A stretch of DNA of 64,000 nucleotides, taken from positions 109,817-173,816 of the forward strand of contig DATENM010000097.1 in NCBI GenBank assembly GCA_035275065.1. Direction: 5' to 3'. Positions 30,071-38,070 of this stretch are shown piece after piece. The notes beneath the pieces are model-generated. The model was not told the DNA's origin, did not search any database, and saw only the letters and a program-made list of their open reading frames with translations. This DNA is from Blastocatellia bacterium (GTDB lineage Bacteria > Acidobacteriota > Blastocatellia > UBA7656). How positions within the stretch are numbered: position 1 is the stretch's first letter; the number at the start of each line of letters is the position of its first letter. Made by a program: the position numbers and the translations under genes.

Positions 30071-30778
30071 CTAGCAGTTCTTCCCACGATCAAGGTAGCG
30101 ACTGAACCAGGCGCCGGCGAGTTGCGCGGCCTGGTCGAGCGCGCCCGCTTCTTCGAACTGATGCGAAGCGCCGCCGATGACCGTCAACTCTTTCTGGCAG
30201 CGCAATCCTTCGTAAGCCCTGGTATTAACCGTGCGCGCTTCTTCGTCATCGCTGCCGACGATCAGCAAAGTTGGCGCTTTGACATAAGGCAGGTAAGGGC
30301 CGGCCAGGTCTGTGCGGCCAGAGCGACAGACAACCGCGCAAGGGCCGGGCTCGCCAGTGATCGGAATGCCATCTTGAATGCCGGCGCGCGCGGCTGCGAC
30401 CAGCACCGCTGCGGCGCCCGTGTCCGCGCCGAAATACCCGACGCGCAAATTCGCTAGCCCGGAGTTCTCTTCAATCCAATCGGTCGCCAGCAACACGCGC
30501 TCGGCCAGCAAGTCTGTGTCGAAGTGTTTCTGCGGGTCTTCGGCCTCATCAATCATCAGCAAGTCCATCAGCAACGTGCCGAAGCCGCGCTCGTGCAGCG
30601 ACCGCGCCAGATAAAGATTGCGCGGGCTGAGCCGCCCACTGGTGCTGCCGTGGGCAAACAGAATGACGCCTCTGGCGGTTTCCGGCAGCACGAGAATGGC
30701 TTCGAGCTTTGCCGTGCCCGCGGGAATTTCAATCAGCTTTTCGTTATCGTGCTTTTCCAATGATGTACCGTTTTGCAT
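30071..30778 (-). CDS. Alpha/beta hydrolase (dienelactone hydrolase-like) with Asp at the nucleophile elbow
   Basis: The 235-residue cytosolic protein has the alpha/beta hydrolase order: ILFAHGSTSGR (oxyanion region), then the strand-turn-helix VGYFGADTGAAA, PTLLIVGSDDEE (acid) and GASHQFEEAG (His). In close relatives known to me the elbow reads GASTG with Ser; here the codon is GAC, giving Asp. That could mean a dehalogenase/epoxide-hydrolase-like chemistry, or loss of activity. GAGGAG lies 5-6 nt before the ATG. It is convergent with the GH172 gene, and its stop is 8 nt from that gene's stop. Confidence 0.8.
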   Translation of the reverse strand: MQNGTSLEKHDNEKLIEIPAGTAKLEAILVLPETARGVILFAHGSTSGRLSPRNLYLARSLHERGFGTLLMDLLMIDEAEDPQKHFDTDLLAERVLLATDWIEENSGLANLRVGYFGADTGAAAVLVAAARAGIQDGIPITGEPGPCAVVCRSGRTDLAGPYLPYVKAPTLLIVGSDDEEARTVNTRAYEGLRCQKELTVIGGASHQFEEAGALDQAAQLAGAWFSRYLDRGKNC

Positions 30779-30865
30779 CAGCGCTCCTCTTCCCCGTCAG
30801 TCAGTGCAAGCCTGATGCCGAAATGAAAGGCGACGCGGCGACGCGTCCCTCTCCGTGTCGCCGCG

Positions 30866-31819
30866 TCACTCTTCCTCCAGCCAATCGCGGGCGCGGAAAT
30901 AATCCCAGGCGTCGGCTTCGCGGCTGCCCGGCTCGGGCTGATAATCGTAGACCCAGCGCACCAGCGGCGGCAACGACATCAGGATCGATTCGGCGCGGCC
31001 GCGCGTTTCCAGCCCGAAATGCGTGCCGCGATCATACACTAGATTGAATTCGACATAGCGCCCGCGGCGGATCAGTTGAAACTCGCGCTCGCGTTCAGTG
31101 TAAGATTCATTACGTCGGCGCTCGGCGATGGGCACGTACGCCGGCAGGAAGGCGCGACCGACTCCCTGCACGAAATTGAAGATGAATTCGATGTCGTGAC
31201 GCTCGCGCGGGGCGGGGTCCTCCGGGCCGAGCAGCGGCCCTTCGCCCGCGCCGGTCAGGTAATCGAAGAAGAGGCCGCCGACGCCGCGCGCCTCGTTGCG
31301 GTGCTTGATAAAAAAATATTCGTCGCACCACTTTTTGAACTTGGGATAAAAGGCCGGGTCGGCAGCGTCGCAGGCTTGCTTCAAAGTGCGGTGAAAATGT
31401 ACCGCGTCTTCGCGGTAAGGGTAGTAGGGCGTCAAATCGGCGCCGCCGCCAAACCAGCCACCCGTGCCTCTTTGAAGGTAGCGGAAGTTGGCGTGAACCG
31501 TCGGCACCATCGGGCTGAGCGGGTGCAGGACGAGCGACACGCCGGCGGCATAAAACTGCGTGCCTTCGCCGACGGGCATGCGCTCGGCATAGGCATTTTC
31601 GAAGTGGCCATGAACGGCAGAGAAATTGACGCCGGCTTTTTCAAACAGCGCGCCGCCTTCCATGACGCGAGTGCGACCGCCGCCGCCGCCTTCGCGCTGC
31701 CACTGGTCTTCGCGGAAATGGCCCGCGCCGTCCAGTTGTTCGAGTGCCGCGCAGAGATCATCCTGCAAGGCGACGAAAAAATCGCTCGCCCGCTCCCGCA
31801 TTGGCCTGCCGTCGCTCAT
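30866..31819 (-). CDS. hemF: Oxygen-dependent coproporphyrinogen-III oxidase
   Basis: The 317-residue enzyme decarboxylates coproporphyrinogen III to protoporphyrinogen IX using O2, in haem synthesis. Diagnostic stretches are VMEGGALFEKAGVNFSAVHG, GGGADLTPYYPY, the His of VHFHRTL, and KHRNEARGVGGLFFDY. The start at 31819 is chosen because AAGGAG lies upstream; 13 further in-frame residues upstream are not family-like. Its presence implies aerobic growth. It is divergent from mddA across a 500-nt gap that includes repeat R6. Confidence 0.96.
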   Translation of the reverse strand: MSDGRPMRERASDFFVALQDDLCAALEQLDGAGHFREDQWQREGGGGGRTRVMEGGALFEKAGVNFSAVHGHFENAYAERMPVGEGTQFYAAGVSLVLHPLSPMVPTVHANFRYLQRGTGGWFGGGADLTPYYPYREDAVHFHRTLKQACDAADPAFYPKFKKWCDEYFFIKHRNEARGVGGLFFDYLTGAGEGPLLGPEDPAPRERHDIEFIFNFVQGVGRAFLPAYVPIAERRRNESYTEREREFQLIRRGRYVEFNLVYDRGTHFGLETRGRAESILMSLPPLVRWVYDYQPEPGSREADAWDYFRARDWLEEE

Positions 31820-31956
31820 CGCCGCGCTCCTTTCGCCTGTCGTCAGCAAACCTATCACAAAGGCGGCGCGGCGAAAAAGCGGCGCGGCTCATTCAGGCAT
31901 TCGGCTTGCGCCATTGCCCCAGGGGCATTCAGTTCTCGACATTCAAAAGGTGAATT

Positions 31957-32045
31957 AAACACAGAGACACAGAGGCACGGAGGGAACACAGAGGAGACTC
32001 CGGGTTTTCTCCGTGTCTCCATACCTCTGTGTCTCTGTGTTTTTC
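31957..32045. repeat. R6: CACAGAGA octamer hairpin
   Basis: Arm 1 (31957-31982) consists of CACAGAGA/CACAGAGG-type 8-mers; arm 2 (32017-32043) is its inverted copy, 23 of 26 matching. It is the sister of R15. Unlike most elements of the group it lies between divergent genes rather than after a stop codon. Confidence 0.85.
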
Positions 32046-32129
32046 TTTCATCCCTGTTTCGCAGAACTGAATGGCCCTGGCCATTGCCCCTACATCAGGG
32101 CGCACGCACTCAAGCGACTTTGTTACAGC

Positions 32130-32165
32130 CCTGACCGTGCGAAGCTGAGGTTTGACACGGTCAGG
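32130..32165. promoter_or_regulatory. Perfect 10-bp inverted repeat over the mddA promoter -35 region
   Basis: CCTGACCGTG (32130-32139) is repeated in inverse as CACGGTCAGG (32156-32165), 16 nt apart. The right arm starts inside the TTGACA -35 box and runs into the spacer, as a repressor or activator site would. Confidence 0.55.
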
Positions 32166-32179
32166 ATAAGCGATATAAT
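32152..32179 (+). promoter_or_regulatory. Near-consensus sigma70-type promoter of mddA
   Basis: TTGACA at 32152-32157 and TATAAT at 32174-32179 are both perfect hexamers, with a 16-bp spacer. Transcription would start near 32186. Confidence 0.75.
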
Positions 32180-32319
32180 GCGCCCGCGATTGATTCATCC
32201 GGTTTCTGAATTCCTTGGCTTCTTAAATGTGCGGTTTGGGGAAGACAGCGGTGCGCTTCGCTTTGCCTCCTCCGACCAGCTTGCTCAACCACTCTCATCT
32301 TAGATTCAGGAGGCGGATT

Positions 32320-33147
32320 ATGTTGAAACGCGTCGTCGGGTTCACCTATGGGGTGCTGTGCTACCTGGTATTCTTCGGCACCTTTCTCTGCGCCATCGCC
32401 TTCGTCGGCGGCGGCAATCTCTACGCGCCGGAGCAGAAGCTGGTCGCGCCGTGGGCCATAGACCTGCCTTCGCGACCGCTGGGCGATTCGCTGGCGATGC
32501 GGCTGATCATTGACGCCGTGCTGCTGAGCCTGTTCGCTGTGCAGCACAGCGTTATGGCGCGCCAGTGGTTCAAGCAGCGCTGGACGAAGATGGTTGCGCC
32601 GCTGCTTGAGCGCAGCACCTACGTCTTAATTGCCAGCCTGATTTTGCTGTTGATGTTCTGGCAGTGGCGGCCCATCGGCACTTCGCCGGAGCGCGTCGCC
32701 TGGGACGTGCAGAATCACGCGGCGCGGCTGGTGCTTGAAGGCTTATTCTGGCTCGGCTGGCTGATCGTGCTGACCTCGACCTTCCTGATCAACCACTTCG
32801 ACCTGTTCGGCTTGCAGCAGGCTTACTGCTATTTGAAAGGCACCGAGTTGTCGCCGCCAACCTTCAGGACGCCGGCGTTTTATCGCGGCGTGCGCCACCC
32901 CATCTACCTCGGCTTCATCATCGCCTTCTGGAGCACGCCGCGCATGTCGCTGGGGCACCTGTTTTTCGCCGTGATGACGACCGCCTACATGATCGTCGCC
33001 ATTCAATTTGAAGAGCGCGACTTGCTGCGGGCACATGGCGAGCGCTATGCGAATTACCGCAAGCAGGTCTCGATGCTGACGCCCGTGCGTTTCTTGAAAG
33101 CAGAGCCCGAAGCCGAAGAAGTCAAGCAGAAGGGCGCGCACTCTTGA
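32320..33147 (+). CDS. mddA: Methanethiol S-methyltransferase MddA-like membrane protein
   Basis: The 275-residue protein has five to six membrane helices and a C-terminal isoprenylcysteine-methyltransferase-type SAM-binding region. The MddA-like wording includes AVQHSVMARQWFK, NHFDLFGLQQAY, RGVRHPIYLGFIIAFWSTPRMSLGH and QFEERDLLRAHG. MddA methylates methanethiol to dimethylsulfide. AGGAGG lies 5-6 nt before ATG 32320, so in-frame codons upstream are rejected. A strong promoter with an inverted repeat controls it. The stop codon is immediately followed by repeat R7. Confusion with other NnrU/ICMT-type membrane methyltransferases is the main alternative. Confidence 0.82.
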   Translation: MLKRVVGFTYGVLCYLVFFGTFLCAIAFVGGGNLYAPEQKLVAPWAIDLPSRPLGDSLAMRLIIDAVLLSLFAVQHSVMARQWFKQRWTKMVAPLLERSTYVLIASLILLLMFWQWRPIGTSPERVAWDVQNHAARLVLEGLFWLGWLIVLTSTFLINHFDLFGLQQAYCYLKGTELSPPTFRTPAFYRGVRHPIYLGFIIAFWSTPRMSLGHLFFAVMTTAYMIVAIQFEERDLLRAHGERYANYRKQVSMLTPVRFLKAEPEAEEVKQKGAHS

Positions 33148-33268
33148 AGGCAAAAGTAAAAAGTAAAAAGGCAAAAGTGCGGCAGGGGATTCAATAAATA
33201 GCTTGAGGCTATCTATTGATCCGGCTCCGCACTTTTGCCTTTTACCTTTTACCTTTTTACTTTTGCCG
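33148..33268. repeat. R7: AAAAGTA/AAAAGGC heptamer hairpin between convergent genes
   Basis: Arm 1 (33148-33182) begins at the base after the mddA stop; arm 2 (33227-33268) is its inverted copy with one unit more. The loop continues pairing (TCAATAAATAG with CTATCTATTGA), so nearly the whole 121 nt folds. Arm 2 contains the TAA stop (33257-33259) of the minus-strand gene and its last two codons. Confidence 0.9.
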
Positions 33269-33706
33269 GTGTGCCGGAAAAATGTCTGCCGGCACGCCGG
33301 GGAATTTCTTTTGCAGGTTCTTGATGTAGCGCGGCGTCGGGTCCATCGGGCCGAGCGGGTCATTCGGGTCTTCTTCGACGCCCGAAAGATCAGCGACCAC
33401 CCACGCGCCCTTTTCATAGTGAAGCAAGTTCGGGCCGCCTTCGCCCACGGGCTTCCCCTTGTTGTCGAGCGGCGTCACGTCGGCCCACGCCCAGCCTTGA
33501 TGCACCTTCAGATGATTCACCTCAAAGATGACGCGCTGGCCGCTGCCTTTGAGGTACTCGTCGCGCAACGCGTCCATGATGGCCTTGCGCTCGGCGCTGC
33601 CTTTCGTAGGCGTGTGCAGAGCATTTTGATCCTGCGCCGTGACGCGATAGCCATTCAGCCACAGGCCCACGCACAGGATAAGCAGAAGCAGGAATCGCGT
33701 TCTCAT
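33257..33706 (-). CDS. Small exported protein of unknown function
   Basis: The 149-residue product has a clear signal peptide (RFLLLLILCVGLWLNGYRVTAQ), then a compact soluble domain with GQRVIFEVNHLKVHQGWAWADV and YEKGAWVVADLSGVEE. This looks like a small alpha/beta fold seen in exported proteins without known function. GGAGGG lies just before the ATG at 33706. Its C-terminal residues and stop codon are provided by repeat R7, so its 3' end was altered by, or co-evolved with, that element. Confidence 0.7.
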   Translation of the reverse strand: MRTRFLLLLILCVGLWLNGYRVTAQDQNALHTPTKGSAERKAIMDALRDEYLKGSGQRVIFEVNHLKVHQGWAWADVTPLDNKGKPVGEGGPNLLHYEKGAWVVADLSGVEEDPNDPLGPMDPTPRYIKNLQKKFPGVPADIFPAHRQK

Positions 33707-33730
33707 AGCCCTCCGATGATTGAGTATGGA

Positions 33731-33789
33731 TGTAGCGCAAGCGGTTAGCTTGCGCCAGGCAATGCGCAAGCTAACCGCCTTGCGCTACA
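33731..33789. repeat. R8: GCGCAAG-family hairpin
   Basis: Arms 33731-33755 and 33764-33789 are inverted copies differing by one inserted G, with an 8-nt loop. Each arm is itself partly palindromic (GCGCAAG...CTTGCGC). Sister elements are R12, R14 and R16. Confidence 0.88.
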
Positions 33790-33855
33790 TGGCAAACGCA
33801 ATCGAAACTCGCGTAGAACCATACGTCAAAGCCGGCCCGCCTGTCACGATGCTTT

Positions 33856-33876
33856 CCTACCCATTCATGTGGTGAC
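33856..33876 (+). promoter_or_regulatory. Candidate regulator-binding motif, copy 1
   Basis: The 21-bp sequence with core ATTCATGTGG, about 135 nt before the histidine kinase start, matches 19 of 21 positions of the copy at 37960-37980. Confidence 0.45.
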
Positions 33877-34010
33877 AGCGCGCCGCCACCGCGGTATGGT
33901 CACGGTGGCGGCGGCGGGCCGACCTGTCATTGCCGCTCGCCGCCGCGCCGGTTAAAATCATCTGGCTTCTCGGGGTAGTCTCGTAACCATTCGACGATCT
34001 AAGAAAGCCG

Positions 34011-37000
34011 ATGACCTTGCGCCGTACTTTTGCTGCCCGATTGCGACGCGCGGCGCGCGCCCTGCTCGTCGTGTGCGCAGGGCCACTGCTCTGGTGCGCC
34101 GTGGCGCAAGCCGAGCGGCTGCCGCTGCGCGTCTTCACAACTTCGGACGGCCTGGCGCGCGATCACATCATGCGCATCGTGCCGGATTCGCGCGGCTACA
34201 TCTGGTTCAGCACCACCGAAGGCTTATCGCGCTTCGACGGTTATCGCTTCATCAACTATGGCCGCGAGCAGGGCCTGCCGGTGCGCGTCGTCAACGATTT
34301 TCTCGAAGCCCGCGATGGCACCTACTGGCTGGCGACTTCCGAAGGTCTCTTCCGCTTCAACCCCGACCCCGTCCCGCCGTCGCAGCGCTTTGTCCACTAT
34401 CAGGTGGACGAGCGGGCGGATGCCAATGTCATCGCCGCGATTTGCGAAGACCATCAGGGAACGATCTGGTGCGGCACTCGCGGGGGACTTTATCGGCTCG
34501 ACCGCGCGGACGGTAAAGAGGTCTTCTCGTTCGTTAACCTGATCCGCCCGGCCAACAGCGCCGATAGCCTGCTGGTGAAAGCCATCATCGAAGACCGCCA
34601 GGGCGGGTTATGGGTCAGCGCCTACTCCGGGCTCTACCGCCTGCGGTCGGATGGCAACACCGAAGTCTACGCCGAGCGCGAAGGCTTGCCGACACGGCTG
34701 ATTCGTGAGGCGCTGCTGGAAGACCGCCAGGGGCAAATCTGGGTCGGCTTCGGCCCGGCGCTTTATCAACTGGTCGCCGACCCGCATCCCGGCCAGTCGG
34801 CCGTCGCGCGCATCTACACGACGAAAGATGGGTTGAGCAGCGCCGGGGCCGACGTGTTGCTTCAGAGCGCCGATGGCCGCCTGTGGGCGGGCGGCAATCG
34901 GGGGCTGAGCGTCAGTCCTCTGGCGGCTCAATCCGACCCGCCGTTTCGCGCCTACACCACGGCGAATGGTTTGAGCGACCAGGCGATCACCGCCCTTGCC
35001 GAAGACCGTGACGGCAACCTCTGGCTCGGCACCGAAAGCGGCGGCGCAATGAAGCTGGCCGGCGACGGCTTGACCAGTTATGGCGAGGCCGACGGCCTGA
35101 AGCTCATCCGCATCGCCTCGCTGATTGAAACCGACGACGGGCGGTTCTGCGCCCTGAGCAGTGGCGGCATTCTTCACGTTTTCGATGGCCGGCGCTTCAC
35201 GCCCATCGAGATTCCGCTGCCCGCCGGCTGGGACTACTGGGGATGGGGCTGGTCGCAAACGACCTTTCAAGATCACCTCGGCGAGTGGTGGGTGGCAACC
35301 GGCAACGGCTTGCTGCGCTATGCCAGGATGCCGCCCGAACGGTTGCCGCGCGCCCGCCCGAAAGCGGTCTACACCACAGAGCAGGGCTTGCCGACGAATG
35401 AAATCTTTCGCCTCTACGAAGACTCGCGCGGCGACATCTGGATCAGCACGCTGGGGCGCGACGAGGCGGTGCTGACGCGCTGGGAGCGCGCCACCGAAAC
35501 CTTTCATCCGTACTCGCCCGCCGACGGCGTCTTCGATCATGCGCCGACCGCTTTTGCCGAAGACACGGCGGGCAATGTCTGGATAGGCTTTTACATGGGC
35601 GGCTTGCTGCGCTACCGCGCGGGGCGCTTCACGCGATTCACCGCCGCCGATGGCTTGCCCGGCGGGCTGGTGCGGACGATTTATCTCGATCACGCGGGCC
35701 GCCTGTGGGTCACCACCAGCGAAGGCGGCGTGGCGCGCCTGGACGATCCCGGTGCCGAGCATCCGAGTTTTGTCGTCTACAATACAGAGCAAGGGCTGGC
35801 CAGCAACCAGGCGACCTGCGTTACCGAAGACCGCTGGGGCCGCATCTACATCAGCACGGGGCGCGGGCTGGACCGCCTCGACCCGGCCACCGGCCACATT
35901 CAGCACTACACGACCGCCGATGGGCTGGCCAGCAACTTCATCAATGTCGCCTACCGCTCCCGCGACGGCGAGCTGTGGTTCGGCACGTTGCTTGGCCTGT
36001 CGCGCTTCATGCCGCAAGCCGAGCGGCCCACGTCGCCGCCGACCATGTTGATCAGCAGCTTGCGCATCGGCGGCGTCGCTTACCCGGTATCGGAGCTGGG
36101 AGCCACCGATGTTCGCGGCCCGCAATTGCAGGCGAGCGCCGGCCAGATGCAGGTAGACTTTCTCGGCATCAGCCTGGCCCCCGGCGCCGGCCTGCGCTAT
36201 CAATACAAGCTCGAAGGCGCCGACCGCGACTGGAGCGCGCTGACCGACGAGCGCACCGTCAATTACGCCAACCTGTCGCCCGGCGAGTACCGCTTTCTGG
36301 TGCGCGCCATCAGCGCCGGCGGATTGATGAGCCCGGCGCCCGCCGCGGTCACCTTCCGCGTTCTGCCGCCCCTCTGGCGGCGCTGGTGGTTCGTCACGCT
36401 GGCCGGCGTGGTGGTCGCCGTGATCATCTACTCAGTTGATCGTTACCGCATCGCGCGCTTGCTGGAGATGGAGCGCATGCGGACGCGCATCGCTACAGAC
36501 TTGCACGACGACATCGGTTCGAGCCTGTCGCAAATCTCTGTCCTCAGCGAAGTGATCCGCCGGCAGGTCGGCAACCATGAAGTCGTCGCCGAGCCGTTGT
36601 CGCTAATCGCCACGCTGTCGCGCGACTTGATCGATGCGATGAATGACATCGTCTGGGCGATCAACCCGCGGCGCGACCGGCTGGCCGACCTGAGCCACCG
36701 CATGCGCCGTTTCGCCAGCGATGTCTTCACGGCGCGCGACATCGCCTTCACCTTCAACGCTCCCGACCATCAGCATGACACGCGGCTCGACACCGACGTG
36801 CGCCGCGAAGTCTTTCTGGTCTTCAAAGAAACGGTCAACAACATCGCGCGCCATGCGCGCTGCACCGAAGCGGCGATTGACTTTCGCATGGACGGTCACT
36901 GGCTGGAGCTGAGCGTCTGTGACAACGGCAGGGGGTTCGACCCCGAACATATCAATGACGGCAATGGCCTGACCAGCATGCGCCAGCGCGCCCGCAAGAT

Positions 37001-37097
37001 CGGCGGCGCGCTGACGATCACTTCGATGATCGAGAATGGCGCGACCGTCAAGTTGAAAGCGCCGGTGCGCCGCCGCCGCTGGCTAAAACAGAACTAA
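34011..37097 (+). CDS. Two-component sensor histidine kinase with Reg_prop beta-propeller sensor and Y_Y_Y domain
   Basis: The 1028-residue protein has a signal/anchor (to about residue 35). About a dozen Reg_prop repeats follow (pattern EDxxGxxWxGTxxGL) forming a double beta-propeller up to about 690. A Y_Y_Y immunoglobulin-like domain (about 700-785) and one membrane helix (792-812) precede the NarL-type kinase: a dimerisation helix with phospho-acceptor His832 in TDLHDDIGSSLSQ, and a HATPase with FKETVNNIARHA and DNGRGFDPEHINDGNGL. It differs from classical Bacteroides hybrid systems because the response regulator is a separate protein. It is separated from that regulator by repeat R9. The ligand is unknown, but such propellers often sense sugars. 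Confidence 0.92.
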   Translation: MTLRRTFAARLRRAARALLVVCAGPLLWCAVAQAERLPLRVFTTSDGLARDHIMRIVPDSRGYIWFSTTEGLSRFDGYRFINYGREQGLPVRVVNDFLEARDGTYWLATSEGLFRFNPDPVPPSQRFVHYQVDERADANVIAAICEDHQGTIWCGTRGGLYRLDRADGKEVFSFVNLIRPANSADSLLVKAIIEDRQGGLWVSAYSGLYRLRSDGNTEVYAEREGLPTRLIREALLEDRQGQIWVGFGPALYQLVADPHPGQSAVARIYTTKDGLSSAGADVLLQSADGRLWAGGNRGLSVSPLAAQSDPPFRAYTTANGLSDQAITALAEDRDGNLWLGTESGGAMKLAGDGLTSYGEADGLKLIRIASLIETDDGRFCALSSGGILHVFDGRRFTPIEIPLPAGWDYWGWGWSQTTFQDHLGEWWVATGNGLLRYARMPPERLPRARPKAVYTTEQGLPTNEIFRLYEDSRGDIWISTLGRDEAVLTRWERATETFHPYSPADGVFDHAPTAFAEDTAGNVWIGFYMGGLLRYRAGRFTRFTAADGLPGGLVRTIYLDHAGRLWVTTSEGGVARLDDPGAEHPSFVVYNTEQGLASNQATCVTEDRWGRIYISTGRGLDRLDPATGHIQHYTTADGLASNFINVAYRSRDGELWFGTLLGLSRFMPQAERPTSPPTMLISSLRIGGVAYPVSELGATDVRGPQLQASAGQMQVDFLGISLAPGAGLRYQYKLEGADRDWSALTDERTVNYANLSPGEYRFLVRAISAGGLMSPAPAAVTFRVLPPLWRRWWFVTLAGVVVAVIIYSVDRYRIARLLEMERMRTRIATDLHDDIGSSLSQISVLSEVIRRQVGNHEVVAEPLSLIATLSRDLIDAMNDIVWAINPRRDRLADLSHRMRRFASDVFTARDIAFTFNAPDHQHDTRLDTDVRREVFLVFKETVNNIARHARCTEAAIDFRMDGHWLELSVCDNGRGFDPEHINDGNGLTSMRQRARKIGGALTITSMIENGATVKLKAPVRRRRWLKQN

Positions 37098-37206
37098 CGA
37101 TTGCGGATTGCGGATTGCGGATTATCGAACTCATTCCTGAGTTTTATTAGTAAGAAGAAAATCCCGGTTCCAAAATCCGCAATCCGCAATCCGCAATCCG
37201 CAATCG
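37098..37206. repeat. R9: ATTGCGG heptamer hairpin
   Basis: Arm 1 (37098-37123) begins at the base after the kinase stop codon and has three to four ATTGCGG units; arm 2 (37174-37206) has one unit more. The two are exact inverted copies over the shared length. The 50-nt loop is AT-rich. The element sits inside the kinase-regulator operon and ends 7 nt before the regulator ATG. Confidence 0.9.
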
Positions 37207-37213
37207 TAATCTT

Positions 37214-37894
37214 ATGATTGATGCAAACAGAATGAGCAATGAGTCGCAGCCGCAAAGCGTGTTGAAGGTCGCCATTGTCGAAGACGTGCGCTCGCTGCGC
37301 GAGAGCTTCGGTGTGCTGATTGACGGGACGCCGGGCTTTCAATGCACGGCGAGCTTTCGCTCGATGGAAGAGGCGCTCGACCGCATCAGCGTGAACCTCC
37401 CTGACGTGCTGCTCGCAGACATCGGCCTGCCCGGCATGAGCGGCATTGAAGGCATTCGCCTGCTCAAAGGGCGCTACCCACAACTGACCGTGCTGATGCT
37501 GACGGTTTATGACGACAACGACCGCATCTTTGACGCCCTGTGCGCCGGCGCGGTCGGCTACTTATTGAAGAAGACGCCGCCGGCCCGCCTGCTCGAAAGC
37601 ATCCGCGAAGCCGCGCAAGGCGGCGCGCCGATGTCGCCCGAAGTGGCGCGCCGCGTCGTCGAGCTGTTCAAGCAGGTGCGCCCGCCTGAGCGCGCCGACT
37701 ATCAACTGACGCCGCACGAGCTGCGCCTGTTGAAGCTGCTGGTCGAGGGTCATAATTACAAGACCGCCGCCGCCCAGCTCGGCGTCAGCTTCAACACTAT
37801 CTGCTTTCACATCCGCCACATCTACGAAAAGCTGCAAGTCCACTCGAAGTCCGAAGCTGTCGCCAAGGCGTTGCGCCAGCAGCTCATCAAATGA
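37214..37894 (+). CDS. NarL/LuxR-type response regulator
   Basis: The 226-residue protein has a receiver domain with acidic pair VED (22-24), phospho-acceptor Asp69 (LLADIGLPGMSG), Thr in LMLTVYD and Lys in YLLKK. A C-terminal LuxR helix-turn-helix follows (LTPHELRLLKLLVEGHNYKTAAAQLGV, then HIRHIYEKLQVHSKSEAV). It is the cognate partner of the upstream kinase. No clear Shine-Dalgarno precedes the ATG at 37214; an internal ATG seven codons on is an alternative. The R9 hairpin directly upstream may modulate its translation. Confidence 0.92.
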   Translation: MIDANRMSNESQPQSVLKVAIVEDVRSLRESFGVLIDGTPGFQCTASFRSMEEALDRISVNLPDVLLADIGLPGMSGIEGIRLLKGRYPQLTVLMLTVYDDNDRIFDALCAGAVGYLLKKTPPARLLESIREAAQGGAPMSPEVARRVVELFKQVRPPERADYQLTPHELRLLKLLVEGHNYKTAAAQLGVSFNTICFHIRHIYEKLQVHSKSEAVAKALRQQLIK

Positions 37895-37905
37895 TCAGGG
37901 GAGAA

Positions 37906-37931
37906 GGCGCGAAGGGCTAAACCTTCGCGCC
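37906..37931 (+). terminator. Hairpin after the response regulator, weak terminator
   Basis: Perfect 10-bp arms (37906-37915 and 37922-37931) with a 6-nt loop lie 12 nt after the stop. No T run follows, so termination by this stem alone would be inefficient. Confidence 0.4.
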
Positions 37932-37959
37932 CCTCGCTTCGCGCCTACCGCTTCACGTC

Positions 37960-37980
37960 CCTACCAATTCATGTGGAGAC
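37960..37980 (+). promoter_or_regulatory. Candidate regulator-binding motif, copy 2
   Basis: This copy lies 91 nt before the exported-protein gene at 38071 and matches 19 of 21 positions of copy 1. Together they bracket the two-component genes. Confidence 0.45.
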
Positions 37981-38070
37981 GGCGGCAGCGGCTTACCGCA
38001 CACTTAAAGCCGATAACAGGCCCTTGTCGGACTGGCTACCTCTATTCGCAAAATACCAAAGGAGAGTTGT

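Larger units (their letters stand above)
31820..32319. other. Divergent hemF-mddA intergenic region
   Basis: The 500-nt gap contains repeat R6 (31957-32045), an inverted repeat over a near-consensus promoter (32130-32179), and a leader of about 134 nt before mddA. The 10-mer CCATTGCCCC occurs on both sides of R6 (31911-31920 and 32081-32090). The flanks also hold inverted copies of GGGCATTCAGTTCT-like sequence, so R6 sits inside a larger inverted structure. Confidence 0.6.
33707..34010. other. Divergent intergenic region upstream of the histidine kinase
   Basis: The 304-nt gap holds repeat R8 (33731-33789), a 21-bp motif shared with the region after the response regulator (33856-33876), and an 11-bp GC stem (33881-33891 with 33903-33913). 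No gene is seen. Confidence 0.6.

Noticed and set aside
34608..36203. Minus-strand open frame of about 531 codons inside the histidine kinase gene
   Set aside because: It is antisense to the Reg_prop repeats; the sense product has coherent motifs throughout and the antisense one has none.
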